Of a stretch of DNA of 64,000 nucleotides, positions 22,255 to 32,938 are shown piece after piece (position 1 is the stretch's first letter; each line of letters opens with the position of its first letter). This stretch comes from Bos javanicus (taxonomy: Eukaryota > Chordata > Mammalia > Artiodactyla > Bovidae): positions 29,243,925 to 29,307,924 of the forward strand of contig NC_083885.1 of the NCBI RefSeq assembly GCF_032452875.1, in the 5' to 3' direction. The notes beneath the pieces are model-generated. The model saw only the letters and a list, made by a program, of their open reading frames with translations. It ran no database searches and was not told the DNA's origin. The translations under genes were made by a program, and so were the position numbers.

Positions 22255-22648
22255 TTTTTGGACGAGGCATGTGGGATCGGAGAAGGCAATGGCAACCCAC
22301 TCCAGTACACTTGCCTGGAAAATCCCATGGACAGAGGAGCCTGGTAGGCTGCAGTCCATGGGGTCACAAAGAGTCAGACACGACTGAGCAACTTCTCTTT
22401 CATTTTCACTTTCCACTGGCATGCATAGGAGAAGGAAATGGCAACTCACTCCAGTGTTCTTGCCTGGAAAATCCCAGGGACAGGGGAGCCTGGTGGGCTG
22501 CCGTCTATGAGGTCACACAGAGTCGGACACGACTGAAGTGACTTAGCAGCAGCAGTATGTGGTATCTTCACTCCTTGACAAAGGACTGAACCCTCATCCC
22601 CTGCATTGGAAGGCAAAGTCATAAGCACTGGACCACCAGAGAAGTCCC
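22255..22648 (-). mobile_element. CHR-type SINE, antisense, split by Bov-A2
   Basis: A T-run and GGACGAGGCATGTGGGATC on the left and TATCTTCACTCCTTGACAAAGG through GGACCACCAGAGAAGTCCC on the right are the two halves of one antisense CHR element; the Bov-A2 at 22279-22555 separates them. Confidence 0.8.
22279..22555 (+). mobile_element. Bov-A2 SINE nested in a CHR SINE
   Basis: Two Bov-A monomers with an (AGC)n tail (TTAGCAGCAGCAG). The target duplication CATGTGGGATC (22268-22278) / TATGTGGTATC (22556-22566) differs at two of eleven positions. The 117-codon frame at 22188-22541 and antisense 108-codon frame at 22446-22772 read through it. Confidence 0.93.
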
Positions 22649-22944
22649 CTCCTTGACACTTTAACCCAACCCGCATGGGGCTGCCAATTGCAGTATTCTT
22701 AAGACACTTGTCTGATAAAATCTCTACATTGGTTAAAAAGATTTTTATTGCTTTCATAAAATCAAGCCCCATAATATGACATATAAAACATTACAAAATA
22801 ATCCCAGACTATCTCTTCCCCTTCATATCCCAGCTGTCTAAACTGAATACACTTACTGACACACAGACCCATATACATTATTGCTCCAGCAAAACTAAAC
22901 TCTTGTCATTTGCTGAACTCACTCTTTGCGTGATACTTCAATTC
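22649..22944. other. Unique sequence
   Basis: Nothing recognised. Confidence 0.5.
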
Positions 22945-23450
22945 CTTTGTTGTTGTTCAGTTGCTAAGTGTGTCTGACTCTTTGTGACCCCATGGATTCC
23001 TCTGTCCTCTATTTAATAATCTACTTAATGTCCATTGTGTCAGTGATGCTATCTAACCATCTCATCCTCTGCCACCCTTTCTCATTTTGCCTTCAGTCTT
23101 TCCCAGCATCAGGCTCTTTTCTAATGACTCAGCTCTTCACATTGAGTGGCCAAAGTATTGAAGCTTCAGTATCAGTCCTTCCAATGAGTATTCAGGGTTG
23201 ATTTCCTTTAGGAGTGACTGGTTTCATCTCCATGCAGTCCAAGGGACTCTCAAGAGTCTTCTCCAACACTGTGATTCTAAAGCATCAATTGTTAGCACTC
23301 AGCCTTCTTTCCTCCTTCAGTGGACCACGTTTTGTCTGAACTCTTCACTAAAACCCATCTGTCTTGGGTGGCCCACCACAGCACGCCTCATAGGTTCATT
23401 GAGCTATGCAAGCCCTTTTGTCGTGACAAGGCTGTGATCCATGAAGGTGA
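22945..23450 (-). mobile_element. BovB LINE, antisense, internally deleted, diverged
   Basis: 22945-23315 is the complement of the BovB 3' region (GTTGTTGTTCAGTTGCTAAG, CTCATCCTCTGCCACCC, CAAGGGACTCTCAAGAGTC). From about 23316 the sequence jumps to the complement of the BovB 5' coding region (GTGGCCCACCACAGCACGCC, CAAGGCTGTGATCCATGAAGG). The whole reverse transcriptase between them is missing. Older subfamily, judged by the TTGTTGTTGTTCAGT tail and divergence. Confidence 0.78.
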
Positions 23451-24060
23451 ATTCCATTGTATGTACAGTTTACTTTGGCTACAATGTCATACCTTTGCTG
23501 CATCTCTAGTAAGCTTATATTCTTTCTTCAAAACTCTGTTTGAATATTCTTGTTGTGCGTTCTGGACTTCCTTCTGAAACCTGAGAGGGTAAACTGCTCC
23601 TTCCTCACTTTAATTCTATACTTTGTAAGCCTCTTACTATTTTTCTAAGCCTACTAAATGGTAATGTATTGTCTTTAAAACAATCTTTTATACAAAAATC
23701 AGCAAGTTGGGATCATAGTGTATTTAGTCTGGCTCTAATATCTGAAAGTAATGGGTTACACATGTTATAAATGTTAGATTGAAACACATAAAATTGTTGC
23801 CTTTGTGAGTTTAAAATGGTTGTCAAACATAAACATTTCATATTTGATATGAAAAAGCCTTCTTTTGTTGTGTACTGGGGATGTATAATTTGTAAAAGAA
23901 TAGAAACATCATATAGTAAATAGGTGGGAGGTGTCTTAACATTTTATGTGCCATCTTGTGAAAGAAAATCTTGCCTCATTTTAAATAAAATTAAACAGTG
24001 AATGATTAAAGTCAATAGACATAAGTGATCTAGAGATAGAATTTAGCAGGATATGTACCT
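23451..24060. other. Unique sequence
   Basis: The 85-codon plus frame at 23320-23577 begins in the BovB relic and runs into unique DNA; no domain. Nothing else recognised. Confidence 0.5.
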
Positions 24061-24235
24061 ACTTATATCTATATATCTGCATGTGTATGCATGTGTATAT
24101 ATATGCCATTTCAAAGGAATGGATGGAACACCTAAAGATATGCTGTGTATGTGTGTATATATCTATACTGTATTTATTATGCTGCATACTTATATACTAA
24201 ATACATGTATATAGTATATGTATACTATAGGAATA
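24061..24235. repeat. TA/TG-rich low-complexity tract
   Basis: Alternating ATATATCT, GTGTATGTGTGTATATA and ATGTATATAGTATATG segments without one dominant unit. Confidence 0.7.
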
Positions 24236-25251
24236 TTTAAGGCATACTTAGGATATATTACAGTTTGATAATAAAGGATAAAATTCAATATGAATTTTAA
24301 TGTTTATACTCTAAAAATGTATGAAATGCTTAAAGATGAGGTTATTATTTCTTTTTAGAGGACTTATTTGGTTGCAAGCATCATTTTAGGAGAGAAATGG
24401 AGAAAAGAGAACTACAGCACCTTAATGGATGCATGGTACAAGGTCTTCCAAGAATTTACATGGTAGTTATAGGAGGTGCTTCTTTGGCATGCTCATTTTA
24501 TGAACTTCAGATATCAATTATTCAGATGATATCTATGTTGAAAACTCTACAAAAGATTCTGATGCCCTCTGTTGTACACTAGTTTCTGTTCTACAGATAA
24601 TCAAATGATAGTTTTATTATCTATATCAATGTTAATAAATATAGCTATATTCATCCATGTTTATAACTACCTCAACATCTTAAATGAAATCCCAGTGATG
24701 GCATTTCTTTTCCATATAGGAATCAAGAGACCCATAGTCTGGTAAACCAAGCAACTGGAAAATAGCCCAATTCTGTCATATGGATGGGAGAATTTATTTG
24801 AGGGGAGAGATGGGTGTCCTTAGAACTATTTCTTCTTATCCCATCAAGCTATTTGGCTGCCTATCCATCCATAAACTGCCTAACAGATACCATTTCCTCC
24901 TGTTTCTTTTCCTGAGGAGATGCTCATGCTGATCAAAATCTTCTCAAAGTCTTCAACTCCTCCTACTCCACAGGAATGCTCCTGTTTGGCCAGGTATTCA
25001 AATCAATTTGCCTTTGCTTAACTCCAGGGGAGATGCCAGACAGTGAGTCACTTTCCTGATGCCTGAGATGTATCCAAATATATGACCCAGATTCAGTATT
25101 TGTGAAAGTGAAGCATGCATTTGGCCACAGTTTGCAGTGGATTTGAGCTGTTCATCTTGGCTAGCGGTTTATTTGAGCTCCTTCTGGCTCAGGAATCACT
25201 TTGAAACTAATGGATCATGCTTTTGTTTATTTAATATGCATTGAGCTCCTA
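24236..25251. other. Unique sequence
   Basis: No repeat or gene recognised; the 61-codon frame at 24397-24582 has no motif. Confidence 0.5.
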
Positions 25252-25263
25252 ACATGTTCATGA

Positions 25264-25486
25264 AAGTGAAAGCATTAGTCACTCAGTCTTGTCTCTTTGT
25301 GACCCCATGGACTGTATGTAGCCCACATCTCCTCTGTCCATGGAATTTTCCAGGCCAGAATACTGGAGTGGGTTGCCATTTCCTTCTCAAGGGGATATTC
25401 CTGACCCAGGAATTGAACCTGTGTTTCTTATGTCTCCTGAATTGGCAGTCAGGTTCTTTACCATTGGAGCCACCTGGGAAGCCATG
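25264..25486 (-). mobile_element. Bov-tA SINE, antisense
   Basis: AAAGTGAAAGCATTAGTCAC through GAGCCACCTGGGAAGCC. Imperfect TSD ACATGTTCATGA (25252-25263) / ACATGTTTGTGG (25487-25498). Overlapping frames at 25254-25534 are translations of the SINE. Confidence 0.92.
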
Positions 25487-25498
25487 ACATGTTTGTGG

Positions 25499-26027
25499 AA
25501 TGGCATTAATAGGTGTGGGCTATTTAAAAAATGAATAAGATGTGCTCCTTGACTTTAAGAAGGTTTTAAGTTTCTGTGGGTAAAGCAAATTGCTCACTGG
25601 TAATTGTAAGGCTTAATAACATTAATTTAGCACATAGTAGCAGCAGCAGCAGGCATTTCATAACTGTTACATGACTTAAGGAAGTACTAGAACAGGACCC
25701 TCATCCTTCTGCTGAGAATGCTACAGGAAGTCTTGCTAATTTTAATGCTGTGGGACAGAAAATACTTCTGTCTTCCACTTCTCTGAATGTTGAAATCTGA
25801 CGTACCTCCCAGACTCACCTTAACCATAAATGTGTAAAGGAAAAATCTAAGAGAGAAGTTCTGTAAGAGTGAAGTAAAAAATGGGGGAGCCTGTGATATA
25901 CTTAGGAAATGATGAGTCAATTGTGGGATTGGAGGTATGAATGGCAACAGACAGAGCTGAGGCAAGTGTGTGACAGGAGGAATCACATAGATATAATTTA
26001 GGCATTAGACAGACGAGGCAGAAGCTG
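25499..26027. other. Unique sequence with short (AGC)n
   Basis: A (GCA)5-type run sits at about 25637-25652 without an attached Bov-A2. Antisense frames at 25687-25986 and 25847-26053 show no domain. Confidence 0.5.
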
Positions 26028-26071
26028 GGAGCTTTGATTTCTAACTGCCTCATTTGCTAGAGAAATCACTA

Positions 26072-26206
26072 AAGATTGGACTTCCCAGCTGGCAAAGAAC
26101 CTGCCTGCAGTGTGGGAGACCAGGGTTTGATCACTGGTTTGGGACGATCCCCTGGAGAAGGCTACCCACTCCAGTATCTGGCCTGGAGAATTCCATGGAC
26201 TGTATT
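26072..26206 (+). mobile_element. Bov-tA SINE, 3'-truncated, in a long duplication
   Basis: GGACTTCCCAGCTGGCAAAG (tRNA head) to GAATTCCATGGACTGTAT, stopping inside the Bov-A core. It is flanked by a 44-bp imperfect direct repeat, 26028-26071 and 26207-26250, whose first 20 bases (GGAGCTTTGATTTCTAACTG) are identical and whose remainder has seven mismatches by my count. Confidence 0.85.
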
Positions 26207-26424
26207 GGAGCTTTGATTTCTAACTGTTGCATTTGGTAGGGAAACTACTATACACTAGTATTTATTAAACATGTGAAGAATGCTGAATATTGGCTAATCA
26301 CTTGCCTTAACCTAAAAAAAAAGTGCATTATTTTTATTTCCTCTTTCAGAAGGAAATCATGACAATTAAATCTAATTCATCTAAAATTTTCAATGACTCA
26401 GAGAGGTATTCTGCATTTCACATT

Positions 26425-27230
26425 TTGTCCTTGAAAATTAGTAATTGAGCACCTATCTGTGTCAGACAATTTTCTAGGCAATGAAGGTTCAGCATAGAAT
26501 AAAACATACAACAGCCCTACTCTGTGGAGATTATATTACAGCAGATAAAGACAAATGATAAACAAGAAAATATGTGAATAATCAATTAACAAGTAACTAA
26601 AGAATTGAAGGTGATGGAAAATAAGCAAGTTGTCTTGCAAGTTCTCCCAGTGGAAATTAACCTCAGTTTAAAATGTGATAGAAGAGAAGAGGTGAATCAG
26701 ATGACAATAAAGGGGAAGAATGTTTCTGGTAAGGAGAATATCTAGGCCAAAATCCTGAGGGGATTGCCATGCTTGGAGCAGTCAGAGACAAGGAAGAAGT
26801 CACTGTGGCTTGAAAGAAATAAGAGATGGTCTAGGGTTTGAGGGGACTTCCCTGGTGGCTCAGACAGTAAAAGTGTCTGCCTACAATGTGGGAGACCCGG
26901 GTTCGATCCCTGGAATGGGAAGATCCCCTGCAGTAGGGAATGGCAACCCACTCCAGTACTCTTGCCTTGAAAATCCCATTGACGGAGGAGCCTGGTAGGC
27001 TACAGTCCATGGGGTTGCAAAGAGTCGGACACGACTGAACGACTTCACTTGGGGTTGAGGGGTGAGATTTGGACTTGTAGGATGTGGTGGTAAGGTATAA
27101 GGTAAGAAACTTAAGTTTTAAAATTATGTCGATGGCTTCTGAGTGAAGAAAAAGTTATACTGGAGCAAAAGAGAAAGGAGAGAGATTATGATGAGGATGA
27201 GATGAATGAGAATGTCAGTGGTGGATTCAC
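26425..27230 (-). mobile_element. L2 LINE, antisense, split by Bov-tA
   Basis: AATTGAGCACCTATCTGTGTC, GCAATGAAGGTTCAGCATAG, CTAGGCCAAAATCCTGAGG, CTTGGAGCAGTCAGAGAC and, beyond the Bov-tA, GGACTTGTAGGATGTGGTGG follow the antisense L2 3' region. Edges approximate. Confidence 0.55.
26846..27050 (+). mobile_element. Bov-tA SINE, full, with intact-looking pol III B box
   Basis: ACTTCCCTGGTGGCTCAGAC (tRNA-derived head with A-box region), B box GGTTCGATCC at 26900-26909, then one Bov-A unit to CACGACTGAACGACTTCAC. TSD GGGTTTGAGGGG (26834-26845) / GGGGTTGAGGGG (27051-27062), one mismatch. It sits inside an antisense L2. Confidence 0.94.
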
Positions 27231-27245
27231 AAGGAAGTCAACTTA

Positions 27246-27277
27246 TAAATAAGTTCACATATAAATGAACTTATTTA
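27246..27277. repeat. Perfect 12-bp inverted repeat
   Basis: TAAATAAGTTCA at 27246-27257 and its complement TGAACTTATTTA at 27266-27277 flank an 8-base spacer. Confidence 0.85.
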
Positions 27278-27289
27278 AAATATGAAGAC

Positions 27290-27942
27290 AAATGCACAGA
27301 TTTAGAGAATGAATTTATGGTTACTAGGGGGAACAGGTATGGGGAAGGTATAGACTGAGAGTATGGGATTGACATATTAACACTGCTCTATTTAAAACAG
27401 ATAAGTGCGGACTTAACCTGGCAGTCCACTGGTTAAGACTCCATGCTTCCACTGTAGGAGGCATGGGTTCCATCCCTGGTCAGTGAATTAAGATCCCACA
27501 TGTCTTGCAGCATGGCCAAAGCAAATAAAAATAAAAGATCAAATATGTAACCAACAAAGACCTACTTCATAGCACAGGGAAGACTGCTCAATATTCTGTG
27601 ATAACCTAAATGGGAAAAGAATTTAAAAAAGAACAGGCATATGTGTATGTATAATTGAAAAAAGATAACCACACTAACAAAAAATACCTTCACCTTTAAA
27701 GAAAATAGTGTTATAGCAGACAAGAAAAATGATATAAGTATTTTTATAGTGCAATTGGGATCAAAATAATCTGTGCATATTTACGTAGGAATGTAAATAC
27801 AAAATATATTTTGAGGTTTTCTTTATATGGACATCATTGTAAAACATTCAGATCCAAGTGAAAAATATAAATCAAGAAAAATAGTACACCTGTGGCTAAC
27901 TCATGTTGCTGTATGGCAGAAACCAACACAATATTGTAAAAC
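27290..27942 (+). mobile_element. Artiodactyl L1 3' UTR pieces, sense, with nested CHR SINE
   Basis: GAATTTATGGTTACTAGGGG, CAACAAAGACCTACTTCATAG, GCACAGGGAAGACTGCTCAA and TGTGTATGTATAATTGAA mark an L1 3' UTR; a second terminal piece, CACCTGTGGCTAACTCATG to CACAATATTGTAAAAC, lies at about 27885-27942 directly before BovB. 27691-27884 between them is undefined AT-rich DNA. Confidence 0.65.
27414..27533 (+). mobile_element. CHR-type SINE, sense, nested in L1 3' UTR
   Basis: CGGACTTAACCTGGCAGTCC, CACTGGTTAAGACTCCATGC, GGGTTCCATCCCTGGTCAG and an AAATAAAAATAAAAG tail. Flanking L1 resumes on the right; no clear TSD. Confidence 0.8.
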
Positions 27943-28550
27943 AGTTCAGTTGAGTCCCTCAGTCTTGTCTGACTTTGTGACCCCATGACTGCAGCATGCC
28001 AGGCCTTCCTAGCCATCACCAACTCCTGGAGTTTACCCAAACTCATGTCCATTGAGTCGGTGATGCCATCCAACCATCTCATCCTCTGTGATCCCCTTCT
28101 GCTCCCACCTTCAATCTTTCCCAGCATTAGGGTCTTTTCAAATGAGTCATTTCTTCATATCAGGTGGCCAAAGTATTGGAGTTTCAGCTTCAACATCAGT
28201 CCTTCCAATGAATATTCATGACTGATTTCCTTTAGGATGGACTGGTTGGATCTCCTTGCTGTCCAAGGGACACTCAAAAGTCTTCTCCAACACCACAGTT
28301 CAGAAGCATCAATTCTTCAGTGCTCAGCTTTCTTTATAGTCCAACTCTCACATCCATACATGACTACTGGAAAAACCATAGCCTTGACTAGATGGACCTT
28401 TGTTGGCAAAGTAATGTCTCTGCTTTTTAGTATGCTATCTAGATTGGTCATAACTTTCCTTCCAAGGAGTAAGCGTCTTTTAATTTCATGGCTGCAGTCA
28501 CCATCTGGAGTGATTTTGGAGCCCCCAAAAATAAAGTCTGCCACTGTTTC

Positions 28551-29095
28551 TGAAGGAGAAAACAGACAGAACAGGCTCCATCTTGAAAGCAGGACTCCAT
28601 CTTGGGCCCAGCTTTGGTCTTTGTGCATTATCTATGGAAATGACATACAAACTGGAAAATCTGGCCCTCTGATGGAAGAGCCCCAGGGCTCGCACCTAGA
28701 CTCTCTGTCACCTAAAAAAATACCCTAATTATCTGTGTAACCAAATAGAATCATAAATTCTATTATGCATATTGGGGTATGACCACAGGCCTATTAATAA
28801 TGTCCACTGTTAACTTCCTAAGCTTAAGGCATATGAATCATGGGTTTAAGGCATACAAATCATGGGTTAACTTTGGTTTTATCTTTCTTCACCTTTGTTC
28901 AGACTAGGTTCAGAGAATTTGGGGAAATGGGTTTGAGCACGTACACTTAGGGTATATAAGGTTTTCACAAAAACTGGTCAGGGTCCTTGGCTAAGAGGAG
29001 ACTCTGCCTTGGGCCCACCGGTGTAATAAACTGCACTCCACTATCTGCATTGTCCTTCTGAGTGAGTTTGTTTCCCAGAAGGCGTGGCTACAACA
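28551..29095 (+). mobile_element. Solo LTR of an endogenous retrovirus, sense (copy 1)
   Basis: 545 bp bounded by TG...CA with a 4-bp target duplication TTTC at 28547-28550 and 29096-29099; the BovB on either side becomes collinear when it is removed. A TATA box TATATAAG starts at 28953 and a polyadenylation signal AATAAA lies at 29025-29030, giving a plausible U3-R-U5 order. The same family recurs at 48618-49161. A 4-bp duplication is usual for gammaretrovirus-like (class I) elements; I do not assign a named family. No internal viral genes are present, so it is the product of LTR-LTR recombination. Confidence 0.88.
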
Positions 29096-29333
29096 TTTCC
29101 ACTGTTTCCCCACCTATTTGCCATGAAGTGATGGGACCAGATGCCATGATCTTCGTTTTCTGAATGTTGAACTTTAAGTCAACTTTTTCACTCTCCTCTT
29201 TTACTTTCATCAAGAGGCTTTTTAGTTCCTCTTCACTTTCTGCTATAAGGGTGGTGTCATCTGCATATCTGAGATTATTGATATTTCTCCCGGCAATCTT
29301 GATTTCCAGCTTGCCATCCATCCAGCCCAGCAT
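29088..29333 (-). pseudogene. BovB ORF2 relic, RT fragment on the minus strand
   Basis: 81-codon frame that includes an intact RYADDTTLI active-site block and the SEEELKSLLMKVKEESEKV segment. It begins a few bases inside the solo LTR edge and is cut from the rest of ORF2 by it. Confidence 0.8.
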
Positions 29334-29412
29334 TTCTCATCATGTACTCTGCATATAAGTTAAATAAGCAGAGTGACAATATACAGCCTTGACGTACTCC
29401 TTTTCCTATTTG

Positions 29413-29624
29413 TAAGATAGTTACCTTCCACTTAAAAATATATAAATTAAAAAAAAGAAAAGAAAAATGTGATGGGCAAACTTCAGGAGGAAAAAAGAAA
29501 AATGTCTGGTGGAAGGGAAACTGATCATTGTGGAAAAACACTGTTTAGTAAAGTTTTTCTGGGATAATAGACATATTCTGTATTTAAACCCTTGAAATGT
29601 GATTAGTATGACCATAGAACTCAC
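29413..29624. other. Unique AT-rich sequence
   Basis: Purine-rich AAAGAAAAGAAAAATG segment; no gene. Confidence 0.5.
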
Positions 29625-29770
29625 TTTACATTTTTTATTTAATTTTAATTAATTTAAACGTAACCATGCATGGCTACTGGTTTCTCCTTTGATCAGTGCC
29701 ACACTACAAAGTAAACAATTGAATGAAACCAACATGCCTTTAGAAATCCGTGTTCTTTACCACTGCTCTA
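29625..29770. mobile_element. Ancient mammalian repeat fragment, unassigned
   Basis: TTTTTTATTTAATTTTAATTAATTTAAACG, in part, with CATGCATGGCTACTGG and CCACTGCTCTAAAGC, resembles the same old family seen at 40095-40660 ('vegetation' of ATGTGGCT motifs). Low certainty. Confidence 0.3.
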
Positions 29771-31839
29771 AAGCACATCACTTAAAAGATTCAAGGGAGT
29801 GACTTCTGAGATGCTCCATTTGTAGCTCTTTCCATGCTCTCTGACATGGAGGGGACTACCACCAACACAGAAAAAAACGCAGAGGATGTCACCCATCGCT
29901 TCCCCACTGTTAGTGCTTCTTAGGAGGTCTTGCCGCCTTGTAATTCCCCTTTTGATTATAGCATGTGGTATAAATGAGGAGGAGAAATACATTTACTTTC
30001 TAAGAATACTTAGTGGTCCTAGTAATGTGTTTAGTACCAAAGACCTGCTTTAAATTGTGAAGAGGTTTGATTTAAAACTGTCTCTTTCCAGGTGATTGTT
30101 AATTTATGGCATCATTATTAGTGACAACAAATAGCTTCTCTGGGATGGAAGAAATGCAATTAGATTGTCACAAACTGTCTGTTGTACTTGAGTGTGATTT
30201 TTTTTAAAGCATCTTTTACATAAGCCTCTAATGCTTATAATAATAGAAATAACTTGCTGTTTTCTTTTTAAGGAATGAAGAGTAATTATGAGCACACTCT
30301 AGCATAGTTAGAGTAAGAGATGAAGCAAGAAAGTTGCGATAAATGTTGGGGTCCACAAGATTCTCTTCACTTGATGCCTTCATTTAGTAACAGCTCAATA
30401 ACAATTTTACAGGGAAAAAAAATGACTAATATAGTAAAATAAAGACCTTTAAAAATAAAACTCCAAAATGAGTCTGTCCTTTTTCTCAAGTAATCCCATT
30501 GGTTGATATATACTTATTCCAATATTACTCTTAAAACATGTTTAAACTTCTTTTGCAAATTTTCCAGTTAGAGGAGATTCTTAGGAGCTTTGGAAACTTA
30601 GAACGTGAGCCCTGAAAGACCTGTAACTGTACGTGTGGTGTAATCCTCTCCATCATACAGGTGTGCAAATTAATTGTGCTAGGGATCAGTGCAACATTTT
30701 TTGAGTCCTTTTGAGCCCCTCTCTGATGATCAGAAGTAACCTTGGGAAATAGCAAACACCCTCTTCCATCATGTGGGTGAAGATTATAGTGGGTCAAATT
30801 TGAAGAGCTTTGTCTTTATTGAAGATACAGTAAGATTATAAACATAATAATAAAAGATTCCCCAAGTGTTCTCTAAGTGGTGCCATTGGACTAAATGAAC
30901 ATTGTTTTGCAGAAACTACTTTAAGGAAGGAAAAAATACCTATAACTTTGGTTTCTGAAGATGAATCATATTAAGAAAACTAAAACATCCTGGGGACTCT
31001 AAGCAGCAACCAGCAATATCTGAGAGTTGTTCTTCTGAAGAGAGAAACACTGATGGAAGCACAAGTTCATGCAGCTGTTCTCTTCCTGGCAATGTTCTGG
31101 AAGCCTCCAACCACCCAGCACTGAACAGGGGCTTTGGGTGATATTAATTTGCAGTTACCAATATCCATCTTATTTGTTTCTTTTACAGACTTTTTGATGT
31201 TACTTCAAATAATTTTTGACACTGAAGGAAAAGAGAATGACAAATATAGATATGTTAATTAGTTTAAGTAGGGTTTGATCCTAAATTCTCTTCCAGGAAA
31301 ATGGAGAAAGTTAATGATTCAAGTATCACTCTCTGAGACTGACCTCTGCTTCACATCTTTATTCCATGAATTCCTGCCAATCCACTATGATGCTTCAAGT
31401 CCTAAGCCAGACTTTGGCATGGCAGCAGTGCATGGGAGAGATACAATTCTTGCCTGCATATGGATATTAGTAGATACACTGCCTGTCAAGGAAGTGTCCA
31501 CCTCATTCTCAGTACTGTTCCCTGGAGAGTATAGGATTCATGCTGACTAAAAGCTTCTGTTGCCCACAAATAGTTTAGTATTTATCAAGCACTCAGGACT
31601 CATCATACATTGGATTCTAGCCACACACATAACAGTTAACACTGACTACCAAGCTATGAAGAATTTGTTCTTCTCTACTGAACATGAATCATCTCCAAGA
31701 CTTTTATCTTGGAAGACTACAGTCTTTCCACAACTCTAGGCTTACAAATCCAGTTGGAAGTTGAATATAAAATAGTTATCTCTTACTATGTCAAAAATGG
31801 TATTTGATTTCTATTTTTCAAGCCTCTTCTTCCTGCAGT
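29771..31839. other. Unique sequence, no gene seen
   Basis: No repeat or RNA recognised across 2 kb. Frames of 60-91 codons (29768-29992 minus, 30531-30797 minus, 31275-31550 plus) have no recognisable domains. Confidence 0.5.
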
Positions 31840-32330
31840 CTTAACCCAATATGTGCCATCACCACTTACTCAATTGTTCGTCCCAAGACTCAGGAGTTAT
31901 TTCAGTCCCTTCCTATCTTCACCCTCCACATCCAATTCTTTATCTGTTCCAACCACATTCTGAAAACTCTTATTGTGATCCATCATCATGACTACTACCG
32001 TAGTCCAAGTTGCCACTGTGTCACCAATCTGGAGGTTTTTGATCCTCTTCTCCCACTCTTGTCTGGCTCCAAACCATTCCACACAGAGTAAGTGAATGTT
32101 TGTTACTAAAAGCAAACCTCTCTGGAAAAATAATCATTTAAACACCATCTATTAGTTTGCATTTGAATTTCAAACTTCAAAATATAGACTAAAATGATGA
32201 TCTCATATCTGATTATCAAATACACAGAGTTCTTTCTGACTTCAATGACGTTGTGGACCCTCTGATGATAAAACTCATTCCAGGTTTCTCATCTGATGGC
32301 CTGGTGTCTTTAACAGGCAGATCTCTATAG
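31840..32330 (+). mobile_element. L2 LINE relic, sense
   Basis: AGTCCCTTCCTATCTTCACC, CCAACCACATTCTGAAAACTC, TAGTCCAAGTTGCCACTGTG and CATCTGATGGCCTGGTG are consistent with the L2 coding region upstream of its 3' end. The 95-codon frame at 31804-32091 is inside it. Diverged. Confidence 0.45.
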
Positions 32331-32374
32331 TATATCTTGCTTGACTAAACTTACCAAGGATATAAAACCTCCAG

Positions 32375-32645
32375 TAAAATAAGCCAGTCAGAGAGGGCAA
32401 ATCTGCTTCTAAGAGACATCTGAAAAAGTTAGACTCATAGAAATAGGGAGTAGAATAGTGGCTTCCAGGAGGAGGAGTGGAAAGTTGCTATTTAATTGGT
32501 TTAAATTTTCAGTTATGCATGATAAATACGTCCTAGAGATCTGCTGTACACCATTGTGTCTCTGGTTAAGAATATTACATTGTATGTTTAAAATTTTGTT
32601 AGGAAGACATAGTTCATGTTAAGTATTCTGAACACAGTAAAAAAT
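32375..32645 (+). mobile_element. Old mammalian L1 3' end, sense
   Basis: TAGAATAGTGGCTTCCAGGAGG, GTCCTAGAGATCTGCTGTAC, TGTGTCTCTGGTTAAGAATA and TGTATGTTTAAAATTTTGTT follow the 3' UTR of ancient L1 elements. Confidence 0.6.
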
Positions 32646-32740
32646 GTTAAATCTCCCTCATTACTCTATCTCATCACCTGTGGATTTCCTTCTGTGTAAC
32701 TCTCATGATCAAAAATTATTTTCTTTATTTGAATACCTAC

Positions 32741-32938
32741 AGTACAGTGTTAGTTGCACAGTCATGTCCAACTCTTTGTGACCCACAGGCTGCAGCCCAC
32801 CAGCTCCTCTGTCCATGGAATTCTCCATGCAAGACTGCTAGAGTGGGTTGCCATTCCCTTCTCCAAGGAATCTTCCTGACCCAGGGAATGAAACCAGGTC
32901 TCCCACATTGCAGGCAGATTCTTTACCATCTGCTGCTG
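32741..32938 (-). mobile_element. Bov-tA SINE, antisense
   Basis: GTTAGTTGCACAGTCATGTCC through GCAGGCAGATTCTTTACCATCTG. It abuts the next SINE directly. Confidence 0.9.

Larger units (their letters stand above)
27943..29412 (-). mobile_element. BovB LINE, antisense, split by a solo LTR
   Basis: 27943-28550 runs from the BovB 3' tail (GTTCAGTTGAGTCCCTCAG) into ORF2; 29100-29412 continues collinearly (CACTGTTTCCCCACCTATTTG to CGTACTCCTTTTCCTATTTG). The complement of the active site at about 29255-29270 keeps YADD coding. Antisense frames at 27834-28127, 28317-28628 and 29088-29333 are pieces of ORF2 separated by the LTR and frameshifts; plus frames at 28237-28728 and 29164-29358 are shadows. 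Confidence 0.94.

Noticed and set aside
26846..27050. Possible tRNA gene because of a good B box
   Set aside because: It is the tRNA-derived head of a Bov-tA SINE with the Bov-A tail and a target duplication; no full cloverleaf was apparent.
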